A DNA stretch of 64,000 nucleotides. Source: Clitopilus passeckerianus (Eukaryota; Basidiomycota; Agaricomycetes; Agaricales; Entolomataceae). The stretch spans positions 310,001 to 374,000 of the forward strand of contig CALYLX010000026.1 of the NCBI GenBank assembly GCA_944990035.1. The letters run 5' to 3'. Each line of letters begins with the position of its first letter. Positions within the stretch are counted from its first letter, which is position 1. Below are positions 1 through 10,220 of the stretch, piece after piece. The position numbers were made by a program, and so were the translations under genes. Under the pieces are notes generated by a model that saw nothing but the letters and a program-made list of their open reading frames with translations, was not told the origin of the DNA and did no database searches.

Positions 1-861
1 TTCGCACATTCTTGGCCTGTTTATCGAGGTGTCTATTCGCTGCTCAATGGACTTTCCCCGCGCTGACAATTCCCCCAGTTCTTGCTTTCCGGTGCGTCAC
101 TAGATCTTCCGTGTGATTCTGGAGCTGAGACAGACCCCAGGGATCCATATTTGTTTATTCGTGGTTTCGCTTGGAGTCATCTTCAGCCAGCGTCGCCAGT
201 TATGGAGGAGTTCGTGTACCTGTTATATAATACGCCCAGGAATTGGTGGAAAATGGTGTTATAGTGCGGCCTGCTGAGCCTGTTTAGATATTAATACCCA
301 TGTAATCGTTATTCACTCTATGGAGGAACCGACGCACATTTTAACGCCGAGAGAGTCTAACTATTTTCAGATTTATCGCTGCTTCCTGATCTGGTGTCGC
401 AGAATTTATGTCGTGGTACTTCCCGTTTCTCTCGTCTTGATAGCTATCGGTACGTGGCAAGCAGTAGTTATTAATTTACTCTTTTCGGGTCTCGGTATAC
501 CGCTTTTTGCTTGCTACAAGCACCCAACTCTTCTTCCGCCAGCTACCTTTCAAACCCTCCTGAGGCTCGTATCGGTGGTCCGCTTTATCCAGAATGTCAT
601 CACCACGAGTTTGATTGTCCTCCGCATCTGGCTACAGCGTAGAGCCTCCGCCCAAGGAGGAGCTCGCTGTCTCGGCGCATTACTTGTTCACATTACACGT
701 ATTTTTATTGAGAGCGCCGTGATCCATACTCTGGAACTTCTGGAACTCATCATTCTTGCTGCCAGAGATAGCAAGTGTAGTTTTACATGGCTCAGCCGGA
801 CGCAGCCATGATGCCTCCCCCAGCGAGCATATTTCCGACGTTCCATACGGACGTCGGTTAA
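1..861 (+). pseudogene. Decayed 7-TM protein gene, paralogue 1
   Basis: The window opens inside exon 1 of a gene whose intact paralogues start at 7575, 16643 and 19160. The exon 1 tail, the 13-nt microexon and the third exon (to about 193) can be aligned to those copies. The two following exons are missing: about 170 bp replaces the roughly 350 bp seen elsewhere. The reading then resumes at the conserved exon beginning IYRCFLIW (about 371). A second deletion near 780 removes the segment for the last membrane helix and its intron, so the sequence jumps from ARDSK directly to the C-terminal tail that ends at a TAA at 859-861. The product would be a truncated membrane protein, so I call it a pseudogene. 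Function of the family is unknown. The true 5' end lies outside the window. Confidence 0.75.
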
Positions 862-1251
862 TAGGCAAATAGATGAATACATTCAACACTTCCATACTAT
901 ACTTAAACTTTCAGTCATGCGTAGGATTTTACCTATGTACAAATAAACGGTAAACGGTAACTACTCAGAGACATTCGAGGGTGTTATATTATACTGGATG
1001 GGAGGTAAAAATCTTAATATTAAGCTTCTAATTCAAATTCTATGGACTGATGTTCGATAACCCGCCCCAACTCTGTTTATCTCGATTACATTCCGGTACC
1101 CTTATCAGTTGGCCTGGACCCTGACTAGTGACTCCTCGTGTGTGTCAAACCGGCGGAATATTGATAACATCAACCTTCTCAAATTACTGGGGTGCACGTC
1201 GACTGGCGGCGAGATTTGAGCACGCATGAGTATTAGCGTTCTGGTATCCCG
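862..1251. other. Intergenic, with weak relic of an F-box gene 3' end
   Basis: No gene is seen. At about 985-1075 the sequence resembles the segments just downstream of the other 7-TM copies (8920-8995 and 20475-20560), where the 3' end of a convergent minus-strand F-box-like gene lies. The shared signal is a short AT-rich stretch around AAATCTTAATATTAAG. No coding capacity survives. Confidence 0.4.
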
Positions 1252-1261
1252 TTTGTTCGAC

Positions 1262-1295
1262 GGTTCACAGAAAACTGCAGTCGATCTGCAGAGCC
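1262..1295 (+). repeat. Left terminal inverted repeat of the MULE
   Basis: It pairs with the complement of 5734-5769. It begins with GG and contains AGAAAACTGCAG at 1269-1280. The 10-bp target duplication abuts it at 1252-1261. Confidence 0.8.
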
Positions 1296-2012
1296 ATTTC
1301 TGCAGCTCAACTGCAGGCTACTTGCAGCATCTTCTGCAGTACGTGCCGTTAGCCATATTGTAACCTATACATTGTAGTTTAGATTTCATGTAGAGAACCT
1401 TTACATACATTTAATTGAACCATAGGCTACCTTTTCATCTGGATGCCCAAGTCTTGTGCGAAGCAACGACCGATCTTGGTCACTTGGGTGGTGAAATGTC
1501 GGGGTCTAAATAGTTTGATGGGTAAAGGTGCTTGGAAAAGCAATGAAGGATGAATGTAGCACTCTCAATTGAATTATGTCGAGATATTTAACACTCATCC
1601 GTGGTGTAAGTATAGCGTATAATGGACCTTCTGGGCATATATGTACAAAAATAATTCATGAAGACTTGGTCATAGGCCAAGCCAAGATTGCGGACGTTTC
1701 GATCTCCGCTTGAACTGTCACTCGCCCATTGACGCTACGTTGCGAGACCTTCAGCCCGCAATTCTGTATCATAAGAGGAGATTTTGGACACAGATATCGA
1801 GTAATTGAAGGTATTTGGTACTCTATCCTACTATTATAATCTTGAATAGCTCACATATATGTTCATCAGCATTAGATATTCACACTATTCAAGTACATCT
1901 AGATGACATGAGCGAAGCAATCAAATATCTTTTCAACACTATCTGGCAATCATAATGACATCTACCTCGTACTATGACTGGTCTTGGTCCAAGAAAGCTC
2001 TGTTTATCTGTT

Positions 2013-2213
2013 ACTGCATCTTGTCTGCACATTTCTGCACCTGGTCTGCACCGGTCTGCACCACTCTGCAACTGACTGCACCTGACTGCACCGGTCTGCA
2101 CCTCTCTGCACCGGTCTGCACCTGACTGCAACTGACCGCACCTCTCTGCACTACACTGCAGGCTATCTCTTATAGACTGCAACCTGCTGCATCCGTTCTG
2201 CAGAGCCTGTGTC
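2013..2213. repeat. Inner CTGCA array, 10-bp period
   Basis: From 2041 to 2160 there are twelve consecutive 10-base units, eleven of which end in CTGCA (the exception ends in CCGCA). The other five bases vary among a few forms (CCGGT, CCTGA, ACTGA, CCTCT). Less regular CTGCA motifs flank this core, and a smaller group lies in and beside the left TIR (1269-1345). One helical turn of spacing places every motif on the same DNA face. Inside a MULE whose transposase carries a zinc domain, the simplest reading is a subterminal array of protein binding sites; that role is inference. Confidence 0.85.
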
Positions 2214-2683
2214 ACCACTGCTGACCGGGAATACATTGATGCTCGGATATTTGATGACCACTGACCAGTGATCGAGGCCGCGCCGATCACCTCCAAAATT
2301 ATTGACCCCCATATCGCAGATATTTTGCGCCTTTCCTTGTTCCACCAAGTATTGGTACAGCCCGGCCATGTTTCTGGTATGCCCGCTCTTCATTTTCCGA
2401 CCGCTGTTATCTAATAGGACTTTAGGGGTTCATCCGTCATTTACTTGACTTCTTCGATCCGCCATCGCAGGCCAATCAAACAGCGGGATCGGCTTCTGAG
2501 CATCGCAATCAGCAGCCCGTGAGAGGGGAAGGTCAAGGAGATGTCGCTGGTATGTCATGGCTTCGTTCTTGCTTAATGGACTCGCTACATGTATTTGACA
2601 GGAATCGATCTGAATCGGCTCGCAGACTTAGTCGCAAGCAGGCTAACTGAACCCCGCAAGATACGCCCACCAGCACCGGAAAA

Positions 2684-5307
2684 GTGATCCCTTCCCCTCC
2701 TGTTATCCCCCCGACACGCGACCTCTCTGATCCATCGCAGCAACGCGTCCTGGAACGCTGGACGGGCTGGCCGGACGGTAACATCAAATGCGACGTCTCA
2801 TACCAAGAATATGCACGCATGGGCAACACTCTGGTTATCCACTGGGCTCACCGCAACCATCCCACGAAAAAAGGCGGCATTAATGCACAGGAACCTGAGG
2901 GCGGTCGCCTCTCCCATATTGTCTGCTATGGCGTTATCACTTGCGAAAAGCGGTTACCAAACGGTCAAGGATGCCAATTTCTTTTACGGCCCCTTGCGAA
3001 GACTCAGGCCGATATCGAACTACAGCTCCGAGATCCATGTCCCATATGTCATATCGGCGCACTCGTTCATATTCCCTGTTCTGTCAGGGGAGAGCTTCGG
3101 AAGTGGAAAGGCGGTATACAGTTCACCAACCGGCTCGAGCACGGCCATCCCAAACCTCCCCGCACTCTTCATCTCCTCCCTGGCGAAACGGACGAATTTG
3201 CCGAACTCACCTCTTCAGCTAGTAGTCAGCGTTCCTGGACTGAAAGGACCAGGAAAATCAGTCGCAGATATCAATCCGGCGCTTCAGAACCTTGGCCGTG
3301 TAGGATATGAAAGACAGAGTGTTCTCCAAGGTGTCGTTGGGACTGGTGACACTTTCTTTGCTACTTTCCGACAATTCAAGCGGGAGAATCCAGGGTTTGT
3401 TCGACGCGAAGTTATGGATCCAGTCACAGTTATCTGTCTTCAAACAGACTTCATGCGCTCTCAGCTTGTTCGTGAGGCGGTCATTGACGAGCCTATAAAT
3501 GGAATTCTCTCGGACGGCGCGCATAAATTCTGGAAGGACCGAACCTCAATCCTCATTATATCATCAGTCTATGTACTAGAGACCTCTCGATGGACCCCTG
3601 CTCTCTACTCGTATTCTGATGGTGTCAGTGCCACGCACTACATGTTCCACTTCCTTACTTTATTTGAGGGCATTGCGGAGGAAGCGAGTAAACGTAAAAT
3701 GGCAATCGAAGATGAACTGTTTATCAATGTGAGTCCTGGTTCGTAAAATCCCCGCTTGATTCTAACATAATTTTTAGGTCGTTGACTTTAGTGATTCACA
3801 ACGCTTGGGGTTTATGAGAGCTTTCATCAAGTTCGGCAGCAGACAGCATATGCAATCTTCTCTCATCGGTGGCTCGATGCGGGGGAGTTGACCTTCCAAG
3901 ATGTATCAAAGTTAGGGCAGCTTTCGACCGCAGGATTTCGGAATCTTTCGAAGGATCGCACCTCGCAGAGAACTGGTCAAGAGATCTTGGGCTTCCTAGT
4001 TGGTTCCACGTCTACAGCCAAGAAGGATGAAGACAAATTGGGGTTGCTGAAGGGGATGAAGACGTTCTGTGATGGGCTATCAGCTAGCCAACGAGCCCGT
4101 TGCCAGGACCTTGTCAAGCTCGTTGAATTCTGCAAATGGGACCTACTGGTATCCTGTCAGGTTAATTCAGTGGGTTGTAAAGGAGAACAATCAGAAGGTG
4201 AAGAAATGGAAGGTTCGATGGTGGAGGGGGTGCAGGTTTGACAAGTCCGAACCTCAGCCAGAAGCAACGTCTATGGTCGCGGGAGAGGACGTTACTGACA
4301 GTCTATGGCTAGACCGTCACGCTAGAAGACAAATCCGAGTAAGTGATTGAGATTGAACCCAGGTGAATTCGACTTACTTATTGTGTTCAAGCTTGGCCAC
4401 TGGGATCATCCGCCGTATGGGTATGATGAAAGCGAGGATATTCTGTCAGATCCATCAGTGATCCCATACACACCGGATGTTCACAGCGCGCTCTCACCTT
4501 GGACTTGTATCTTGACGACACTTCTGAAGAAACCCGATTCGCTGGGCAACGAAGTCAACATCCCGGCTAAACACTACCTTGAATCACAAGGAAAGGACAT
4601 TACCAAGCACCAAGTTTCGTTTGCCGGTGGTCTGTCAGTAGCTGAACGGGCCCGAGTTGCCAACTGGTTTGAGGTCCACATCTCCGAAAATCGTCGCCTT
4701 CGCCCTGACTGGGTTGGATGTGTCCCAGGTGCACATGCCATTACCTTGTTCATCGCAGATCAGATGTACCAGCAAGCACTCCAGAAGGACAAGCTTAGAG
4801 GGCGGAAGGTCGAGGACTTTATCAACCAGGCATGGACCCTTCAGTATACTGAAGCACGGATGGAAGAGAAGGTGGTCGATGTCGATGCAGAGTGCTTGGC
4901 GAGGCTTGAAAGAGAGATGTTTACGCGATCGCCAGGTGCAGGAATTGCAGGGTTCTACCAGTGGGGATTAGATGCAGGAGACCATCAGAACCATCGGGAC
5001 CCCTGGAAGGGAACACCGAGCGATTGGTGTAGCCACGATTATCAGGCTTGGAGCGAGTCTGAAATGGAGGTGAGTGGCCACGATGCCTGACAGCATGCAG
5101 GGACTGATCGTGATGTCACAGCCTGGCCCAGAATTCCTCGTGGGGCCCGAACAGAAGATCGTTGAACAGCCACGCAAGCCACAGCCCAAGCCGAGACCCT
5201 TGGCCAAACGGAATCAAATTGTAATTCCGGCGCCAAAAGCTCCTGCCAAGAAAAAACCTGCTACTGGGCGTTCTCGTCGGCAACCCGCAAGAAAGGCCAA
5301 AAACTAG
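2684..5307 (+). pseudogene. GCM/WRKY zinc-finger MULE transposase, frameshifted
   Basis: The N-terminal part (2684 to about 3210) holds a zinc region in the style of WRKY-GCM1 domains: paired cysteines at CPIC and, further on, a histidine motif (HGHPK) followed by RTLHLLPGE. The reading frame then jumps near 3205-3220, where PLQLVVSVPGLKGPG continues one frame over. Next come LSDGAHKFW, with a likely first catalytic Asp, and after an intron (about 3732-3778) VVDFSDSQRLGF, with a likely second Asp. After about 3837 the frame changes again. Later exons run from about 3888 to 4336 and from about 4392 to 5073, with the last at 5121-5307 encoding a Lys/Arg/Pro-rich tail that could act as a nuclear signal. 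At least two frame breaks make this a pseudogene unless unusual splicing repairs them. I do not recognise the 4392-5073 part. The exact start is unresolved. Confidence 0.6.
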
Positions 5308-5611
5308 AGGCTGGAGCAATACCAGTGCTTGTGGAATTAGTCTGACCTATATACATAGTGTCCCATGATGTATTAGAATCAGATCCAGGCCTCAGAACTT
5401 AGTGAATATATGTAGGGGATTGTCTACCGAACAGATGGTATCCTTGCATCTCCAGCATGAGTGCCGCACGTCAATGTTTGTCTCTGTTATTTTTGAAGGA
5501 TGATGGTCATTCCTGATGATTCCTTGAGAGGGAATTAAGAGCGAATACGGAATGAATACACTCCATTATTTGAATAGAATGCGATATTGATAACGGTACG
5601 CTACTTGTAAC

Positions 5612-5760
5612 ACCGTGGCCGATCTGCCGCAACATGACTGCAGCTGTTCGCACCTTAATTGCACCCTACTGCAGCTGACCGCACCATGACTGCAGCTGAC
5701 TGCAGGGTACCGCAGCTAACTGCACCGACTGCAGGCTCTGCAAGTCCAGCTGCAGTTTTC
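5612..5760. repeat. Right CTGCA array of the MULE
   Basis: About a dozen CTGCA/CCGCA/TTGCA motifs spaced roughly 7-12 bp run up to the right TIR. They are the counterpart of the arrays at 1269-1345 and 2013-2213. Spacing is less regular than in the left inner array. Motif orientation is the same as on the left, so the arrays are direct rather than inverted. Confidence 0.75.
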
Positions 5761-5769
5761 TAGTAGCCC
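5734..5769 (-). repeat. Right terminal inverted repeat of the MULE
   Basis: Its complement matches the left end (1262-1295), including AGAAAACTGCAG at the complement of 5750-5761. The target duplication TTTGTTCGAC follows directly at 5770-5779. Confidence 0.8.
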
Positions 5770-5779
5770 TTTGTTCGAC

Positions 5780-7574
5780 CTAGCGACCTGGATGTAGGCT
5801 GACAAATGGTGATGTGGGATGCAACCTGCGATAGTTGATAAAGGGGTCAGACAATTAGTTCTGTCCCGTACTTAGGATGGGAAGATCCTGAAATTCTTTA
5901 AGCACCGGAAGCATTCCTTTCATCCGCCGAATCCCGCCTGGGTTTATGGAGTCGAAGAAAGGAATTGTCCTTCCTTTGCCTGGGCCATCTCAGCGCTATA
6001 GGTACCTCCCCGTCGCAGACGCCACTGCTTGAATTCTATCGCAGAGTAGTATAGAACTTTCGATAATCGTAGTTTATTGTCCCCAATAACAGAACACAAA
6101 CCCTGACGTTTCTTTGACAGGGCCTAACGGCTGGTGTACCTCTAAACGCATCAGCGCACATGGGCGCGATCAATCCCATCAGTGCGCCTACAGAGCCACT
6201 GCCTCGGGACTTCACATTCACAGCACATGATAAGTATTGTTTCATGGTTTCTGTGGGTCATATAACGAATACCTGGTTTTATAGCTATTGGTAAAATCAT
6301 GAAATTCGAGTGTGCGCGTGAACAGGCTGGTTCATCGTTGTCTTCATTACCCGACACCCACTCATCAGCTGATTCCCAACCTTCCAACAATAATCAGCGC
6401 ATACGACCGGCCGTACTTCTTCATGGTTACATGGATTATCCATATTCTATGGAAACGATTCAATATAAAGAATGAAAAATCGTTTCCGAGCCTAGTCTGG
6501 TTCCCTGGCAAACTGGCCTCAATCAGGGCATCCATGGTCAATTCAATTGGCCTCGACAGAGTAAAATGGATCGCCTGTGCTTCTGATCGATAATCTGACA
6601 GCTTACAGCATCAGTCTGAACACAGATCCACCTAACAGTTCTCAGACCTGTGCGCCACTGGTCACATTTATCCATACCTTTACACAGCCACACGGAGCAC
6701 ATCGCACACATCGTATCTAATCGCACATCTCGTGGGGCATCTGCGATAACCGAAGGTTAAGGTTAGGAGGGTAACTGAGGAGGTGATCGACGTGGGAACT
6801 TCCCTGTGCAACACCTTCCACCCCAAAATAACCCCAACGTTTTCTCACATCCTTGACATTGGTGTGGCCATGGGCAACCAGACATAAATCGTATATTAAG
6901 ATGCCAATCCGAGCAGAGCTAATTGAGGAAGGCTAGGGTGTTTTAAAGAACTTAATCCTGTAACGTGCCACCGCCCGCACCTGCTCTCAAATAGTCAACC
7001 ATTCGCCAATCGAACAAGACTACATGCGGCTATGTGCCTCAACGTTATCATTCAACGTTTGATAAAACCTTCGCAACAAACAACCAGTACTCGAAATTCT
7101 CGACATCGATCGCCACTGTGGAAATTTCGACTGTAGATCGGCAGATTGGCCACGAGCGAGATTGATCCCGCTCTCTTCTCTGTGAGCGTACTCCATCCTG
7201 AGATGACCCCGGCTGATTCTACCCAGATTCAAGATATTCCGCACAACGATCAGCCGCAGAACATTACTCAGTCCCTCCATATGAAGACATGCCAGGTTTT
7301 GGCTTCCAAGCAAGAAATCTGTTGACACCCTTACTCTGTGACTAATACGTCATATCTGTGTTCACGGCATTTCGATACGTGGCGTCTTTGACTGCACCTT
7401 TCTGTATTAAAGCTTCTACAGCGGCCCTGAATTAGAAAGGCCTTGACATGACCTGGTACGTTGCATCGAAATGGAACCTGATCGTAGTTTCGTTACCATT
7501 CGGCCAGTCACTCGAGAATATAAACTTCGTGCTCGTAAAGTTTTTCGAATGCCCAAATCCGACCCTCGGATTCT
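5780..7574. other. No recognisable gene
   Basis: Short open frames only, none with recognisable motifs or convincing splice signals. The last 250 bases (about 7310-7500) resemble the upstream region of the 7-TM copy at 19160 (18840-19070). The duplication that made these copies therefore extended well upstream of the genes. Confidence 0.5.
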
Positions 7575-8882
7575 ATGCTGTTGATGCCTGATTCTAATGA
7601 GTCACCAGTGCCGTTCCCCACGTTGACTGTGGCCGACGAGCAAGAGTTCATACTTGCGCACCTTCTGGGTTTCTTCCTTGAGGTATCGTCCGTTTCGCTT
7701 ACATCCGAACCGGATTAGACTGATAGGGCTGACCTCTCCATAGTTCATGCTCTATGGTTGGTCGATTTGTTCTCTGATCTTACCTTTCTGACTTCGAACG
7801 TAGGAATCTACTTTGGCTCGTTTTGGGTGTCACTATTTGTCGTATATAGGCACGGCCGGCCTTCCCTTTCTCTTTCATCCAAGGTATGACCAATCTTCGG
7901 ACCAATTCTTCACCAAAACCAGCCTTTCAGATCGTCTTCGTCACAAATACTCTCCTTTTTGTCAGTTGTACCATATATACAGGTAGGATCTATGCATTTG
8001 GTGCCTCGGCCATTAACCTCCTTTCACGTACAATTTCTAGCGGTCAACATATCAAAACTACTTCATGCCTTCGTATGGGATCTATCAGGGCCAACCGGTT
8101 TTCTGATTTACTATTACACGTCGCACTGGGAGAACTTCGCATTTCACATTCTGAGTTTCCTGACGATGATCATCGGGGATGCCCTCGTTGTAAGCTTGTT
8201 GTTTAATGTTGGCTCATGGTTCTAACGACGTTCAGATTTATCGCTGCTATGTGATCTGGTATCGCAGAATCTACGTAGTCGTACTCCCTATTGGTCTCGT
8301 CTTGACATCTATCGGTAGGGGGGTATTCGGCCCGTGCTCTTGTGCCCAGTTTACTGACTTGCTTGGCCAGGTCTTGGCATCTCGGTGTTTGCTTGGTACA
8401 AGCACCCAACCCTTTTTTCGCTACCCACCTACCTGAACCTGATTAGACTCGCATTCATTATTCACTTCATCCAAAACGTCGTCACCACGGGCCTAATTAT
8501 CCTCCGCCTTTGGCTACAGCACAGAACCTCCTCAAACGCAGGAGCTCGCTGCCTCGGCGCATCACTTGTTCAGATTACGCGTATCATTGTTGAAAGCGCC
8601 ATGACGTATACTCTGGAACTTCTGGCGTTCATCATTCTTGCTGCCAGAGATAGCAAGTATACTGCAACACTCTCATATGTCCTGGTACCGACAATAGGTA
8701 TGGTGATTCAAATCTAACTCAATATCACTGAGATATCCAGATCTGAATATATAGGTCTTGCATTCAACCTGATCGCGGGTCGGGTATACATGGCCCAGTC
8801 GGACGCTGTCACGAAGCCCCCTCCTACAAGCATATTTCCAGAGTTCCGTCTAGACTCAGACTCCGGGCTCGAGGCCTCCTAG
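7575..8882 (+). CDS. Fungal 7-TM membrane protein, paralogue 2
   Basis: Eight exons can be placed from splice signals: 7575-7682, 7744-7756, 7804-7883, 7931-7982, 8041-8189, 8236-8314, 8371-8697 and 8755-8882. They join in frame to 311 residues. The second exon is only 13 nt and is conserved in all copies. The protein has about seven hydrophobic segments, with the family signatures GDALVVIYRCYVIW, TTGLIILRLWLQ and TRIIVESAMTYTLELL, then VLVPTIGLAFNLIAGRVY and a short polar tail. It is therefore an integral membrane protein of a fungal family whose function I cannot name. ATG 7575 is used because an upstream ATG (7549) runs into a stop, and the N-terminus (MPDSNESP) then aligns with paralogue 4. 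A relic of an F-box-like gene lies convergently just downstream, as in paralogue 4. Confidence 0.85.
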
Positions 8883-8969
8883 ATAAACGTATTCTCCATT
8901 TTCATTGCAGACATTGGGGAGGTATATGATGTATTGGATAGTGGATGAAAATCTTAATATTGGCTTTCT

Positions 8970-9130
8970 ATGTCAACATCTACGGAATTGCTTTCCATCA
9001 CGCGTAGCAACTCTTGCTCAACTTCAGCTTTGTTGTCGATGCTGGACGCCGAAAGCGTTGATAGTTTGACCTTTGACCACCCTGATGTCGGACACTGGCA
9101 ACAATTCCTATATAGACACTACGATTATCT
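8970..9130 (-). pseudogene. Relic of the C-terminal end of an F-box-like gene
   Basis: Read on the minus strand, this aligns with the last coding segment of the gene at 20509-22412: the counterpart is about 20520-20680, including the region around CGCAACTCTTG and CAATTCCTA. The similarity stops near 9130, after roughly 160 bp. The rest of the gene is absent. It shows that the 7-TM gene and the convergent F-box gene were duplicated together, and that the F-box half was then lost here. Confidence 0.7.
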
Positions 9131-10220
9131 GACGAATCCTATCATCGTATATCTAATACAAGACATGCAGCTTCGCCGTCTCGTAGGCTTTGACGGTGGA
9201 CACACCTCGGACTGATATCACATACTTTTTGGACGGAACACGTGTATGACTCATGAGTGTACCCCTTAAACGTCGTATTTGTTTGCAAAAATAATTATAA
9301 TTATCAACAGTGAAGCTATATTCCGACAGAGGGAGTAAGCAGCTACAATAGGATATCTCTAGCCATAAGTAAATCTTTGTTGCTCCTTCGACGTAAATCT
9401 ACCCTTGAATCCTGGAGATGCTTAATCAGTGATACAATGATGCCATAGAGTGACTAAAATTCTGACTGGTCTCCGTGTACAGCAAATCATGTACACCTTG
9501 GGCAAAAATCTGCCACCAACTTGCGCGATGACATCGGAGCCTTCAGTAGGGCTTTCTGAAAGGCGTGAATTGTCCCTGTTGACTCCGTATAAGCTAGGTT
9601 TGGTGCCGATTGAACCAATCAAGATGTACCAAGAAATGAGATTGTCGGTGGAACAGATGCATGCAAAGTTCTTTCCTAAATTCCCACTGTCGAAATATAT
9701 AGAGAGAAAAGGAGTCATGCCTACAAAGCAGATGGTGTGTGGTCAGTCTGTGGTCACTGAGCGGAACGGACTCGGTACATACCTGTGTTTAGCTATGGTG
9801 ACGGCGCCGCCGCGCCGGAAAACTTGTAATAGAATAGATGCAGCTACATTACGGTCATAGACCATTAGTGCAAAGATCTCATTTTTCCAAGGCACATAAG
9901 CTCAGGAAACTGAAGAGGACTGGGGGAAAGAATGTCGCTTCGATGGTGCTGGTGGTGGTCATGATGGAAGACGGCCTGTTTGGCAACTTTGGGGAGGGCC
10001 CACAACCCCACGCTGCCCCACATAGCTCAACCAAATGGGGCATCCGAGTCTCATCACGTAGGTGGTCAGACTTGGACAAAGTAATTGAGGTCGACTGTAT
10101 GATTATATTGATGGAAAATACATCTACAAAAACATTTACAGTCGCCTATTCGATTTCTGCACCAATACCCAGAGGATGAATGCAATCATGCTAACCACCC
10201 CGAATGCGCCCCGCCCCGCC
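9131..10220. other. No recognisable gene
   Basis: Open frames of up to 136 codons occur (9450-9860 on the plus strand) but show no motif, signal or splice pattern that I can support. Confidence 0.4.

Larger units (their letters stand above)
1262..5769. mobile_element. MULE-type DNA transposon with TIRs and 10-bp TSD
   Basis: The ten bases TTTGTTCGAC occur at 1252-1261 and again at 5770-5779 in direct orientation. They bound a 4508-bp segment whose ends are imperfect inverted repeats: 1262-1295 matches the complement of 5734-5769, sharing the exact block AGAAAACTGCAG and a second block CTGCAGAGCC/TTGCAGAGCC. A 10-bp duplication falls in the range used by Mutator-like elements (8-11 bp). The interior holds a transposase-type gene with a GCM/WRKY-like zinc region and arrays of CTGCA motifs near both ends. 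The boundaries are seen directly in the sequence; the superfamily is inferred from duplication length, the zinc region and the DDE-like motifs. The transposase is frameshifted, so this copy is probably not autonomous. Confidence 0.85.

Noticed and set aside
2013..2213. CTGCA array as a telomeric, centromeric or CRISPR-type repeat
   Set aside because: It lies inside a transposon bounded by a target duplication. The unit has fixed and variable halves of five bases, unlike telomere repeats, and there are no spacer-repeat features of CRISPR.
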